From the NCBI GenBank assembly GCA_025174535.1, contig JALBUN010000048.1, forward strand, positions 1,798,001 through 1,862,000: a stretch of DNA of 64,000 nt, read 5' to 3'. The position numbers and the translations under genes were made by a program. A model generated the notes under the pieces. The model was not told the origin of the DNA. It did no database searches and saw nothing but the letters and a program-made list of their open reading frames with translations. The stretch is from Cantharellus purpuraceus. Lineage: Eukaryota > Basidiomycota > Agaricomycetes > Cantharellales > Hydnaceae. Of this stretch, positions 1-12,141 are shown in pieces. How positions within the stretch are numbered: position 1 is the stretch's first letter; every line of letters begins with the position of its first letter.

Positions 1-230
1 CTAATACCTGCATCCAAGATTTCAGAGATGGAGAATGACTTAGATAGTTCAGATCAGACTTAGGAGCTAGTTGTGATTTGATATTTGAACTGGGGAATGA
101 AGTCCCCAGTAGTACAACTTAAATACATATTCAAAATCTAATAATAATTACTCCGGTGATGGATCTCCAAGGCCAACAGCCTTACATGAATATGTCTGAG
201 TCTGGTGGGGATGGATGTCCAGTTCCTATG
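1..230 (-). repeat. A-family LTR fragment
   Basis: This stretch is the reverse complement of the distal part of the A-family LTR seen at 25239-25791. It includes the conserved inverted repeat ACTGGGGA...TCCCCAGT in degraded form and the segment preceding it. The left side is cut by the window edge. On the right the similarity stops after 'cctatg' at 230, so the 5' part of the LTR is missing. It is a decayed remnant. Confidence 0.8.
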
Positions 231-547
231 ACCTACAGTCATCACATGTCACACAGCCAGATGCCTCCTGGCCTGCTGAGAAGTACCAACGTCACTGTGT
301 GATGGAATGCCTTTGCATTCATTTGCCAACAAAGTGGCTGCTTTGTGCACAAAAGTCGAAAGGAAACCCCCATCAGTGTAGACACTGTAAAGCTACTGGT
401 GAAGTAAGTTGTCGATGCAAATTTCCATCAATTGATTGCAAAGTCTACTTGAGCAGATGAGGGTTACTAATGCTGAGAAGTACCGAAAACAGAGTCACTG
501 ATCTTTGACCGATTACTTTGACGGAAACTGATGTGGGTCATAACACT
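231..547. other. Spacer without recognisable gene
   Basis: This lies between an LTR fragment and a solo LTR. One short plus-strand open frame spans 215-460, but it begins inside the LTR fragment and shows no domain I recognise. I see no gene or promoter here. Confidence 0.5.
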
Positions 548-1062
548 TGTTATACACTAGGTCTGATTGGGGGTCAGAGATTGGGTTGGAGGTCGGGTCG
601 GAGTTGGAGTACATCATGGGGGTTGGAATGGACTTGGCTTCAGCTTATGTGCTGCGCCCTCACTAATACTGGTGTCTGAGATTTCGGAGATGGAGTACAA
701 CTTAGAGAGTTAGGATCGGACTTAGGAACTAGGCATGATTCGATATTCGAACTGGGGAATGAGGTCCCCAGTCAGGCAACTTAAATACATATTTTAAAAT
801 CTAATAATAATTACTCCGGTGATGGGTCTCCAAGGCCAACGGCCTTACATGAGTATGTCCGAGTCCAATGGGGACGGATATCTGGGTTCCTATGGTGATG
901 CTGATGCATCAATCGGAACCAGAGACGGATGGGCGGAATTGGCGGTGATAATCAGACAGGTAGATGGAGATGGCGGTTTCCAAATGGAGTATAGATTTCA
1001 TACGCATGGGGATCTGGGTGGATCGGATGGGGAACTGGATGTTAATGAATATAGTCATAACA
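548..1062 (-). mobile_element. Solo LTR, A family, TSD ACACT
   Basis: This is a complete LTR in reverse orientation. The plus strand starts TGTTATACACTAGG and ends ATAGTCATAACA, so read in sense it starts TGTTATGACTAT and ends GTATAACA. It is flanked by the direct repeat ACACT at 543-547 and 1063-1067. No internal element sequence is attached, so it is the product of LTR-LTR recombination after a genuine integration. The antisense open frame inside it (819-1133) recurs in other copies of the LTR and is not taken as a gene. Confidence 0.93.
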
Positions 1063-1689
1063 ACACTCCAACAAAGCATGAGTGTAGCTACTGCTGCATG
1101 GACCTTACCACGGCAGCTTTCATGGTTACATAAAGTTATTGGTAAATATGTGTTAATATAAGAGCAAGGTGTTTCAATATCTGAAACAGGGCACTGATGG
1201 ATATGACATGCCGTGATGGGTCATTAATGTGGGTAAATTCCACACATGTGGATGCAAACCACAAATGCAGATACGTTCCACATTCCAACAACAACACACT
1301 GATTGATCTTTCTCATACATCAATAGGCACTGTTCAGGCTCAATCCTATTTACTCACCTCGCATTGTTCCCGAGTCTCAGCATACTTTGGTTGTGTGCAC
1401 TTGGGAGATGTGTTCGGTCATGTCTTTGTATATATGCACAACACATAAGTTTGTGCAAGATTAAATGAACAGGAGGGGCTTGAGGCCAGTCAATTGACCA
1501 TAAATGCCATAGCGTTTAGATATAGAATACTATTTTACTCATTTGAGTCTTTCCTACACAATAGTTACATCGTCAACTAGCTCACTTGAGAAAAAAGGTC
1601 TCCTGAGATCTTCACAGTAAATGAAATAAATAGTCTCCAAGTGCCTCCATTGTTCAATCTTCCACTGTCCCCTGGGAATGGCAGCGAGA
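1063..1689. other. Spacer without recognisable gene
   Basis: This is AT-rich sequence of mixed composition with no transposon similarity to the rest of the window and no frame that I can assign. Confidence 0.5.
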
Positions 1690-1998
1690 ATGCTTCAAAT
1701 CATATTATCTGGAATGTCCTGTCAGCTGGCTGATTCAGAAAGACAGAAATGAGAACGTACTTTCAGGAGCATGCCACCACACCTCCACGGGTGTATCAGA
1801 ACTCTGTGGCTGAGACAGAATCTCAACCAGAGCAATACCGTCCTCTGCCATCGCAGTTGGCATATCAGGATCCATGGGGACAACTTCAGCGATGGCTCTG
1901 TCGGTCATCATATCAGCTTCCCATTCCTCAAACTCTGTCATAACTGTTGTAAACCATGCGTATAGGCTTATTCTGTCCCTGCCAACATACACAACCAC
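1690..1998 (-). CDS. Possible 3' exons of an unrecognised gene
   Basis: On the minus strand a frame of 87 codons looks coding-like: acidic, few rare residues, ending in ...WWHAPE. It is preceded by a possible 3' splice site (TGTTGGCAG at about 2010). It is followed by a possible 42-nt intron beginning GTACGT and ending CTGACAG, after which a stop comes within a few codons. I do not recognise the product. It could be the C-terminal end of a gene whose upstream exons lie to the right, but no continuity with the DUF6533-like locus at 2938-3862 could be shown. Confidence 0.3.
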
Positions 1999-2937
1999 TC
2001 ATTCATCTCTCATCACAAGCTCCATATCACATTCCAAATACTATGCTCTGTCCGATCACCAGTCATAAGGCTAGATCATATTATCATCGCCTACACAAAC
2101 AACTGCCCGCATGATATATCCCTGCATATGGTCAGGAGTGTAACTAGCTATTCAATTCTATCTCCTATTTCTTGTTCATATTGATTATCCCCTCTATGTC
2201 TAATATCACCTGATCCTCATATCTAATCCTCATCACTTTTATACCTCCTATTCCCTGATTATATACAAAACACAGTCTATTTTCTATTCTATTTCACTCA
2301 TGTGATATAGATACTTCATGTATGATCCAGATGCCAAGATCATTTTTGCATGTATAAGCATACCTACTACAGATATGTATTTCTCCAGTCAATCCGAGTT
2401 ATTGTACTCACTGACTCACATTTGTCTCGTTGCAAATCCAGTTATATACTGGTACACTTGCTCTCGTTCTACCTTCTACTTAATCTCTCAACAATAACGG
2501 CATCATGAATCCATTGGGTCGCTGCATGGAAGCTTCCAAGGTTCATCATAGGCAAGACTTGGGAGATGTTGGCATTATGGTGTGCGTTTCTTCTTTGGAG
2601 GACAAGGTGAAAGCAGCACATGACAGAGACAAGCTATATATGCTTTTTCAAATGACACCTGTTCAGGAACAACATTGTCACCCACCTATCTTGGAAAGGT
2701 GTAAGAATATTCCTGATAGAAGGCTGAAGGCAGAGTTGAAGGTACAATTCGGTAGATATCAATACAATCCACACCTTCAAGGCCTAATGATTTAGATTAG
2801 TACTAAGTAAGGTGTGGTAATTGATGCATTGACAGTACCAACGGCAATACCATTGCAACCACACTTATGGTTAGCACAAAACTGATAAGTATCAGTTCTA
2901 CATTCACCCGAGATAAAGGTAGTTACAATACCCAATC
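1999..2937. other. Spacer without recognisable gene
   Basis: An isolated 96-codon plus-strand frame (2505-2795) has no recognisable domain and no splice context. Nothing else was seen. Confidence 0.4.
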
Positions 2938-3862
2938 TCATAAAATCTGATTTGAGGAATGTATGTTAGAATTGGCTGGTAGTGGAAACATTTGCTTACT
3001 TTGTTGAGCTAGTAGATGGGTTAGTGTCAGCTGGTTCCATGTTGATGGTTTGTATATTGTCCACATTTCCAGTATGCTGGCAAGGATCACAACAACCACT
3101 ACTGCATCAAACAGGATGAGAGCAATTCCATTCATGTTCCCAGCTAAAGAAATGAATCAGTAACGAATAGCACTTCTGAGTGTCTTACAACTAATAGTCT
3201 AATGAGCATATTTCATAAATACAGCAGTTCTGACCCACATATTAATTATGTGGATTCATCACAAACTGATGTCACACCCATCTGAAGTGGCTCCTAGCTG
3301 TGATTGATGTTTGTACATGGCAAGGTCATGGAAACATATGAGCACGTACTAGTACCGGTATAATACTACAACATCCGAGTACAACAAGAACTGCTAATAT
3401 CATTCTTTTGTGATTGGTAACAGCATATGTTTGTGCCAGCAGAAAGCCTGCATTGTTTGTTACATTAATGACATGCTGACTAAAAGAGATTTCATTACCT
3501 TGAACACCAATGATGGAGAGGTGTTCAAAAGCTCTCGAAGCACCCCTAACAATATAGAAAGCAGTATGGTGTACCAAGTCAATACATATAAAGCTGTTCC
3601 CAATTTAAAATTCCTAAGCCATATATACTCTACTTCCTGAGGGAGTGTTAGAAAGAGGTCATATGTGGGAAGCACTATTTCAAGAGGTAGTCTGTTAGCT
3701 TGGTTGTAAAAACAAGCATAAACTTACTGAGTGTGGCTATAATGATAGTTGAAGGCCATACTGATGCAGTAAAATAGTTCACATATACATGTCATCAGTG
3801 TGAGCTGAGACTTACTTATCTGATGCCACCTGAACAGTGGCCTGGTCTTGCAGAGACATCAT
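2938..3862 (-). pseudogene. DUF6533-like multi-pass membrane protein, probably degenerate
   Basis: Minus-strand blocks match the plan of the Agaricomycete DUF6533 membrane-protein family. A possible start (two ATGs at 3862/3859) precedes a GTAAGT donor. Next comes a block with the family signature YDLFLTLPQEVEYIW followed by a hydrophobic helix (about 3675-3530). A second block contains AQTYAVTNHKR and a strongly hydrophobic helix (about 3440-3330). A third block has a valine-rich helix and the basic-polar stretch ending LTHLLAQQSKQ (about 3135-3000). One plausible 51-nt intron runs from GTAATG to AATGCAG. I could not join all blocks in one frame with canonical introns, so the locus may be broken. 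Members of this family are integral membrane proteins of unknown function. Confidence 0.5.
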
Positions 3863-5818
3863 GTTTGAACGATGAAGGGTAAGGTTAATCAGCTGGACTA
3901 GTATGTTGAGGCGGCTCTGAAGATGAGATGAATAGAAATCACTATGCTCATATATACGTTGGAAAGAGTGTCACTTGTGTCACGAACAATTATTAACAAA
4001 GAACTTCCAAAAGCTATGCATCACAGGAGCAGATTATGCTTGCCCATAGCCATGATATGCACTTAGATGTGGTGAGGTATCATGGGGTTTTGCTTCATCT
4101 TAAGATGAGGGAGTTCTGCACTGCCTGAAACTGTCTCTATGGCATGCCTCCTCTCACGTTTAGTTCAAGACCCTTTAGCAAAGACTTTCAAATGACATGT
4201 CTTACTGATGTAAAGAGGGAAGGACAGAAGACACATATGCATGTATGCACATCGACAGGAGCTAAGTCAAGAAGTGATACCTTTCTCAGTTAAATTCGTC
4301 GGCATTTTGTTGCAAAGGCATGCAATTCAAAGTTCTGATTCATCAACATTGGCTTGCAGGTAGTGGCATAGGAGTGGGGACCTACAAGCTGCCAGTTAGG
4401 TGTTGTTGCAGCTACCACATAAGACTTGACACAACTTGACGTGCAAGGTCTATTTTTTTCATCAGATTCAGTATGTATACAGGAATTGAGGTGTGAACCA
4501 CCTGGTCAACTAGTCTTATGTTTTGGCGTATCTCATTGTTGATCAAGAAGGCACTAGTACAGCCACAGGAGGATATGTATCACTGAGAGAACAATTGAAG
4601 CGTCCAAAAAAAACGGTTAATAATGATAAATGACATCAATGATGGTCAAGACTCAAGGCATCACAGCTCTGATATTTGATCATGGAATACATACTGATGT
4701 GAACAGAAGGCGGAATAACCGTCTGCAGTGATACATAAGATCTCAGACAGAAGCAATTCTGCCATAAGTTAGGCCAAGAAACTTGCACCGGGGGTTGCCA
4801 GCTCAGACATGATTCTTTGGGCACAATCAATTCTATTGGCTATATTCACACAATGGCATTGCTTTGATGGTTTCAGATTCTGATTCAACCACAGAAACAT
4901 AAGGTGCTGAAAGATAATCAAATGAAGTAGGCTTATATAGGTACCCACCTGAGTTGTCTTAGCAGTTGGTGCACAAGAGTTGGAACGATTGCATTGCAAG
5001 TCCATCATGTCTTGAAGTATATGAGCAAACCTTACCAGAGACAAAACTGATTCTGAGAGTAATCATAACCAGACATGATAGGGGTCAGAGTATGCCTGCT
5101 GATTGCACATCTGACGAAGATCACCCTCAATGTGGACTCCTATGGGTCCACGACTCGGCAGGCTTGATAAACAATTTTCTAGCACTTACTGGAGTTCACG
5201 CTCTTTCTGCTGAACTCCAGGTAAGCAATCCATAGTATTCTGCCAACAACATTAGTATTTGATACATGCTCTTTCTGCTGAACTCCGGCCTCCGCCTGCC
5301 TAAGTTGTTAGCATCAGAACTGCTAGAGCATAGTCACAAACATTAGTCCACCTTGAAATAATAATGTGGGTAGTCTTTGTTTGCACCGGCTTGTAGTATG
5401 CCTGTCATGCCTGTCCATATATCCAGATATGTATGTGCAATCAGCCAGGACGTGTAGGCCATAACCCACATCAAGCTATACCAAATATTCGTGAGCTCCA
5501 AAATGTCCAGCCATGAAATACTCAGAGCACTGATTAGGCTTACTGTAAAAACACCCATTGTGTCATGGATCTTTGGCTATGCTCAATGCGAGGCATGGTC
5601 ATGGCAGTAAGAACAAGAAATTCAAAATCCAGACTGGGAAGTTGGTTTCCAAGCATTCCTATGTTTTCAGTGAGATTGTATCTTGACGTTCAGGTGGAGC
5701 AATTGGCCAATGTGTGTAGCCCATAGAAAGGCCTCTCAACCCCTTGAGATGAGATGCTGTGGGAAAAGAGAAGCTGTTGAAGCTGCACCCATTTTGGTAA
5801 GCCCGAGTGTAGGCCCAC
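3863..5818. other. Spacer; weak hydrophobic minus-strand frames only
   Basis: No gene can be supported. A minus-strand frame at 5343-5558 is rich in hydrophobic and aromatic residues and could be an exon remnant of a membrane protein. It has no family signature I can name. A short direct repeat (tgctctttctgctgaactcc-like) lies at about 5199-5220 and 5266-5286. Confidence 0.4.
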
Positions 5819-6020
5819 TGTAAGGAGCCAGTCTTGACCAGAGACAGAGTACAATACTATCTCCAACCAAACATTACACTGAAACTTCATATGGCATATA
5901 AGTAGATAGATAGATGCATGTACAAAAAAGAGGCTTCTTGGACCTCAATATGACTTGGTAGTTGACTGGTCCCCTGGTTACTTCTAAGTCTATTTGAAGT
6001 CCAAACTCATACTTCTTACA
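5819..6020 (+). repeat. Element E 5' LTR
   Basis: This 202-bp repeat starts TGTAAGGAGCC and ends CTTCTTACA. It is the partner of 37728-37941. It lacks 10 bp present in the 3' copy. Many differences are CG in the 3' LTR against CA or TG here (for example GGAGCCAGTC against GGAGCCGGTC), the pattern of CpG decay. Confidence 0.9.
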
Positions 6021-6124
6021 TCTTTTTGACCCATCTGTAAATCCAAGCACTGGTCAAGCCCCCTGGACTGATCACTCAGTGAGCCAATGACCAAAATTCC
6101 ATTACTGAGAAATTATTATAGGGA

Positions 6125-8277
6125 ATGTCAACTAGAGCAGGAAGAACATACCAGATAATGGATGACTCGCACAGGAGGGCAAGATCTGTCACATCCCAGA
6201 GGGATGTTGAACTGGATGGCCACAACAATGGTCAGATATCAGGCAGGGAGGATACTTCCCTAGCCACTGTAACAGGTAATGTAGCTCCAGAGCATATTGC
6301 TTTACCCCCCTCTGAGACTGGAGTAGAGGCACATGTTGATGCACCTGGGGAGGCCTCCCATGTGGAGAGCTTTGATACCACCCCTGAGAATTCAGCAGGG
6401 GTGAGAGTGTTACCCTCTGAAAGAAAGGAGGCCTTGGAACTGAGGCTTATCATCAGGCAAACTGTTGAACACCCCAAGGGTGACAAAGGATGTGTAGATT
6501 TGAGTGGCTATATTACCCCTCCACGAACTGTCCCTGCTCCCCCTAAAATGAATTGAGGTACTATAGACATGACAAGGTATTTCCCTAAGTGGTTCAAGAA
6601 TTTTTGAACACTGGGAATAGAAAGGAAAAGTCACAATTACTTACCAATGGTGAACAAACCCGATGGAGTGACTTTGATGGGACTGAACATCCCTATGGAG
6701 AAATTCCAGTTAACTGGAGGAATGTGGTGCCTACTCCAATGAATGGAATATTGTCAGGGAGAGCAAAGAAGCATCAGAATCCAGAAAAGCAACCTGGTGA
6801 AACATACTCACGATTCATGACCAGTCTAGTTGAAGGGCTAGACGAGAAAATCAAACAGCAAATTTATGCAAGAGCAGAAAAGTTTGAAAACCTTGATGCA
6901 TTGAATAACTCTACTTCAGAGGCAACTGAGTCTAGTAAATGCAAGCATTCAGTGAAAACACATCAATCACAGGAAAACATAGTGTATGCACATGCTCTCT
7001 CACACACATACTAAAAATGGTCCTGAAAATATATCTGCAGATAGACAGGGAAGTTTCTTACTGATAGCAGCCCTGCTAAGATAAAGAAAGCTGACAGATT
7101 ACCTGACATATATCAGTTGTGAGGTATTACTCCTAGAGGTGAACTGAAGTGACCAGAAATCCTCAGAGAGATACAGGATCCACTCAGACAGATACCTCCC
7201 ACCAGCTATCTTGCAAAGATAGCTGCACCTACCAGAGAACCTGACCCAGGAGGGTCTGACTCATCAGAATTCAGATACCTCATCTGAGAGAAGCTCCCTA
7301 AGCGAGGGAGGAAGGAGACATAAGATTTTAAAGCAGAAGTGCTACAGAAAAAAAGGAAAAAATGAGGATTGAACAGGCCAGCAAAATCAAGATAGATCCA
7401 CCTGCACCTTATGATGGATCATCAGATTTTGAGGCATTTGCACAATGGACATATGCTGTGAATGTATGGTTTGATATTACTGGCTTCCCAAAGAAACATA
7501 AAGTGAAACAAATGCTTGCCTTTATGAAGGGGATAGCTGAGCAATATTTCATGACATTCATTGCACCAAATTTAAGAAACTGGGCAGTAGAAACTGTAGC
7601 GCAAGGACTGTTCAACTACTGTTTTCCACCTGTGTTCAGAAGACAGATGTGTGTCAGATTCAATGAACATACACAAGAAAAGAGAACAATAAAGGAATAT
7701 CTTTTCCAACTACAATCAATGGCTGCTAGGCTTCCTGATGTCACTGAATTTCAACCAACTCAACAATACTGGGATGGAGTGAATGCTTACCTCCATCTGA
7801 AATGGACCAAAAATGGGTATATGCTAGAATTCTCAAGGCTGGAAGAGTTAGAACTAGCTGCAGAAAGATATGAGAATATGGAACAATTGTGTGCCTATGA
7901 GGCCAGGAGAGCAGCTAGGGAGAGCACTCACAATGGGAATTCAGAAATAGGAAGGAGTGGTTCTCAACCACAACAATGAGATGGATATCTACCACAATGA
8001 GAAAATAGATCCATGGCACCAAATTTAAATATGGCAGGAAAAGCCCTACAACAGAGAAATCAAAGTCAGTCAAATAACATAGCTGGAGGGTGCAGGGCTA
8101 TTACTCAACGTCCATGGGATCAAATTGCTAGAGATGGATATAATCAGTGACATACCAATATAAGCAGCCCATCTGGTAGACTGAAATTATCAAGTGAAAA
8201 ACGAGATGAACTAAGGGTGAACAATCAGTGCTTCCTTTGTGAACAGAGGGGATACTTAGCTCATGACTGCCCTCAAT
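6125..8277 (+). pseudogene. Element E gag, broken
   Basis: Open pieces at 6125-6556, 6589-7014 and 7362-7979 belong to one gag reading region interrupted by stops. The 205-codon piece at 7362-7979 carries the retrotransposon gag fold, with a motif like YDGSSDFEAFAQWTY near its start and an arginine/glutamate-rich end. Farther on, about 8229-8272, is a CCHC zinc knuckle in the form C-FL-C-EQRG-Y-LAHD-C. The histidine is replaced by tyrosine, a single C-to-T change. The N-terminal part (6125-7014) is low-complexity and polar, as usual for these gags. The product would have been the capsid/nucleocapsid protein. It is no longer expressible. Confidence 0.75.
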
Positions 8278-8409
8278 GAAGTACAGTGAGACCACCTGGC
8301 ATTCAGGCAGCAGTAGTTGACATACCTCATTTACAGAATCTGGGAACTGCTGCAAATAGACAATATCAGTTAGAGTTAGACGCTTATTCAGAAATACAAC
8401 AAATACGTA

Positions 8410-8991
8410 TGTACAACCTATTTTCCTCAAATTTTATACAATACACTTCAATTCAAACTTATTTTCATATTTCAACATGATTCTCAAATTTTACACAATA
8501 TACTAGATTAAAACATATTGTGATATTTTGGCATAATTCTCAAAAATAATTGTTTTTTCCCCATTTAGTGGTGGCAACTCTCTTGAAGGAACATCCAAAT
8601 ATCATTGATTCTTTCTTATACAATACTTGTAACATAATTTGAACTATCTTTAATCCCCACCTGGTATTTGTATATCTAAATACCCTATATAATACCAATT
8701 ATATTCATATATACATTCCTATTATATCCATGTAAATAATTATGTTCATCTCAACCAAATATCTTATCTTTTAAAGTTTATTAAAATATAGAATATATGT
8801 TTATATTTATGAAAATTTCACACATCCGAAATCTTTTAAGATATCCAAATTGTAACTCCCTGGCTTTATGTATCATTGAAATCCTGATGTATATCTCCTA
8901 TACATCAGAATATTGTATACTGACATGATTCCGAACAAGCGTCTTAGCTTGCATAGCCCCCCAAGATAACACAAGTTACCTGTGGCGTACA
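8410..8991. other. AT-rich insert-like segment within element E
   Basis: Composition changes abruptly to very AT-rich between the gag knuckle and the protease. The segment can be bounded as TGTACAACC...GGCGTACA, with complementary 5-bp ends (TGTAC/GTACA). No target duplication is visible (acgta against ttcaa). It may be a small solo LTR or an AT-rich spacer of E. No coding capacity was seen. Confidence 0.35.
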
Positions 8992-9018
8992 TTCAATAAG
9001 ATCACTGCTGAAACAATA

Positions 9019-10522
9019 GTGTTAGATCACAATAGTTTATGCCCCATGGGAAAGGGATGTAAAGCAGCAAACTCACAAGGAGAAGAAGCCTACCCTGATG
9101 TCATGATCGCAATGGAATGCAATGCATCAAAGCTGAAGGATTTTTGTTGCATTGTTCCAAAAGCAGTGATTGTTGAGTGTAAGATCAATGGACATGCTGC
9201 CAGAGCATTGTTGGATAGTGGATCATTATCCAATTTCATATCTACTACACTGGTAGATCAGTTAAGGTTAAAAGCTGATCATCTTACAAAGCCAATTACT
9301 TGCCAGATGGCAGCAACTGGATCACACATGATGATCACCAGCTCTGTCAAACTGCTGTTTACATTTCAGGGGATAGAAGAAATCTGGCAGTTTGATGTCA
9401 TAAATCTGGAAAATCACAATGTTATCTTAGGCACACTGTTCCTGTGGCAACACAAAATCATACTTGGCTTTAACCCATCAAAAATATCTGTGGGCTGCCA
9501 AAGAGCCATCCTGATAAGTGGTGAAGGTGTTGCAAAAATCACCAGTCTTACAGCAGATCTGCTGGAGGAAGGGTTAGATAAATTGTGAGAACAGTTAAAA
9601 GAGGAATCAAAAGACCTGTGTGTTGCTGCAGAGGATACACTGCTACCACCACTACGAGCAATCAACCATAAGATCCCAATTATTGATGAAAAGAGGATTT
9701 ACACTTACCAGCCATCTCAATGCCCAGAAGCTCTTAAGCTGCTATGGAGGGAAAAAAGAGATAAATACCTTAAATCAGGTTGATTGGAATATGCTGTTGG
9801 TCATAATGCTATTCCTATGCTACTGATTAATAAGAAGCTGGTGCCTGATGGAACTCCATGACTGAGAACAGTTTTTGATGATAGAGAACATAACACGAAT
9901 ACAAAAAAGATGGCTAGTCCATTACCAGATCAGCAAGCTATTCTAATGAATGTTTGCAGGCACTCTTACCGGTCTCTCATATATGGAAAAGATGCCTATG
10001 AGCCCTGTCAGGTAGAACCTAGTGACGTCTGGAAAACATTGTTCAACACATCTGATGGAACAATGGTCAGTAATGTCATGCAGCAGGGCAATTGCAATGT
10101 GCCAATTACATACCAGACTTTGATGAACCAACTTTTCTAGTGCATACATTGGCATGTTCATGGACGTGTACCTAGATGACATTGTCATATACTCAGATAC
10201 AATTCAAGACCACTTACAACACTGTAGAAGTGTATTGGGCATTTTATGGCACAAAAAACTATACCTGTCCACACCCAATAAGCTTCAATTCTTTGCTACA
10301 GAATTGCGGATCCTGGGACACATCATTGATGAAAGGGGTATCATAATGGACCCACATAAAGTTGATGACATGGGAAAATGGAAGGTACCCACCAACCAGA
10401 ATCTACTGTTGCAATTTGTTGGTGCAGCTGGATATCTTACAGAAAATTGCCCAAATCTGCGCTTAGACAGTGGTGTACTAAGTACATTATCAGGAGTAAC
10501 TAAAGTATGGTGATGGGGACCT
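9019..10522 (+). pseudogene. Element E protease and reverse transcriptase, broken
   Basis: The first open piece (9019-9588) has the aspartic-protease motif ARALLDSGSLSNFIS with the catalytic D-S-G, then NVILGT typical of the retroviral-type fold. After several stops (9586, 9781, 9859) RT sequence follows. The piece at 10154-10513 contains the palm motif VYLDDIVIYS (catalytic YLDD), then the thumb-region signature LGHIIDERGI. The frame is cut at 10522 by the LTR of chromovirus A1, with no RNase H attached. The RNase H end reappears only at 23542, so about 100-200 codons between are missing. Confidence 0.8.
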
Positions 10523-11059
10523 TGTTATGACTATATTCATTTATGCCCAGATCCCTGTCCGATCCACTCAGATCCCCACACATGAAATCTATACTCCATT
10601 TGGAAACCATCACATCTTCATTAGCCTGTCCGATTGTCACAGTCAATCTCACTCATCTGCCTCTGGTTCTGAATGATGCATCAGCATCACCATAGGAACC
10701 CGGACATCCATCTCCATTGGACTTGGACATACTCACGTAAGGCCATCAGCCTTGGAGACCCATCACCAGAGTAATTATTATTAGATTTCAAATATGTATT
10801 TAAGTTGCCTGACTGGGGATCATTCCCCAGTTCAAATATCGAATCACACCTAGCTCCTAAATCCAATCTGAACTATCTAAGTCGTACTCCATCTCCAAAA
10901 TCTTGGACACAGGTATTAGTGAGGGTGCAGCACATAAGCTGAAGCCAAGTCCATTCCGACCCCCACGACACAACCTGATTCCTGCTCAGACTCCAACCAT
11001 CAACTCCGACCCAATCTCTGACCCAATCCCCAACCCCCAATCAGACCTAGTGCGTAACA
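10523..11059 (+). repeat. A1 5' LTR
   Basis: It starts TGTTATGACTATATTCAT and ends CCTAGTGCGTAACA, 537 bp. It contains the conserved 8-bp stem ACTGGGGA/TCCCCAGT (degraded here) downstream of TATTTAAG, and a short tandem array of AACCNNC-type units near its end. Confidence 0.9.
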
Positions 11060-12141
11060 GTATATTCAAACTGCCATACTCACTCCTACCAATGCCACGA
11101 TCCACCGCCAATTCTGAACACACACAAACCATTGAGGTGCCCGCTCCCAGCATCAACACCATCCCCGAGGTCATCAAAGAACCAACGGGCCACATAGAGG
11201 CTGTCAATGAAGAGGACAATACTCCACCCTCCCCAAATCTGGTGCAAGCCATCTCCCTGCTCGCCAGCAGCATCTGTACCCCACAAGCTCCTAAGTCCTG
11301 GACCAAGGTCTGGGAACCCGACCCATTCAATGGCTCCGATCTGCGCAAGCTCCAACCATTCTTGGTGCAATGCTGGTTGAATTTCTGCAACTGCCCTGAT
11401 GCATTCACATCTGATCAGGCAAAGGTCACCTTCACCATGTCCTATCTCAGGGGCACCACACTGGACTACTTTGAGCCAGCGCTCATGGATGACTCTGATG
11501 ACCTGATATGGTCAGAAGACTACTCCAACTTCATCTCTGAACTCCAGACCAATTTTGGTCCTTACAACCCTGAGGCTGATGCCGAGAATGAACTCAATTG
11601 ACTTCAGATGAAGGAAAATCACAAGATTGCAAAATACATTGTGAGTTTCCAGCAGCTAGCTCCGAGAGTCCAATGGGGCGATGCTGCACTCCAATGCCAA
11701 TTTTATGTTGGCCTCCCATCCTGCATCAAGGACAAGATATCACGCGTCGGTAAGCCAGATACTTTGGTTAACCTTTGCAACTCGCCCAATCCATCGACAC
11801 CCATTATTGGGAACGTCAATCCAAGGTCTCCCACGAAAATTTGGCTAACAACAAATTGGACAAATTGTCAGACAAGACCCCAAAGTTCAACAAGGGGTCC
11901 AATAAGAAGACCGCTACCAACTCTGGCCAGAAGTCAAACACTGGTAATGCCGCCACTTCCGGTTCCAGTCAGAACAATTCTGGCACCGGCAACAACTCTG
12001 GAGCTTGAAAGAGCACTCCAGACCTCTCCACCAAGCTGGGGAAGGATGGCAAGCTTACCCAGCAGGCAAGTCCAACACCAAGGCATTGGACCCAAAAAAA
12101 TAGTTAGCAGTCCTCTAGCCTCCATATGGGCTGAGGGCTGC
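11060..12141 (+). pseudogene. A1 gag, frameshifted, zinc knuckle deleted
   Basis: The gag body is recognisable by comparison with the B and C copies. It has an N-terminal variable region, then a capsid segment with YLRGTTLDYFEPAL and NFGPYNPEADAENELN, broken by TGA (CGA to TGA) at about 11600. It continues from 11608, then shifts frame near 11780 through loss of bases in a GCAAGCTC-like stretch. The same shift is found in A2. At about 12065 sequence present in A2, B and C, including the whole CCHC knuckle, is missing. The reading jumps from CCCAGCAGG to CAAGTCCAAC. No functional capsid is possible. Confidence 0.8.

Noticed and set aside
819..1133. Antisense 80-110-codon frame in A-family LTRs (MMGLQG...)
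   Set aside because: It recurs in several LTR copies, but those are recent relatives of each other. The frame is broken at different places, and no splice or promoter context supports a gene.
10518..10522. TSD for A1
   Set aside because: GACCT stands before the 5' LTR, but the right end of A1 is deleted, so no partner can be tested.
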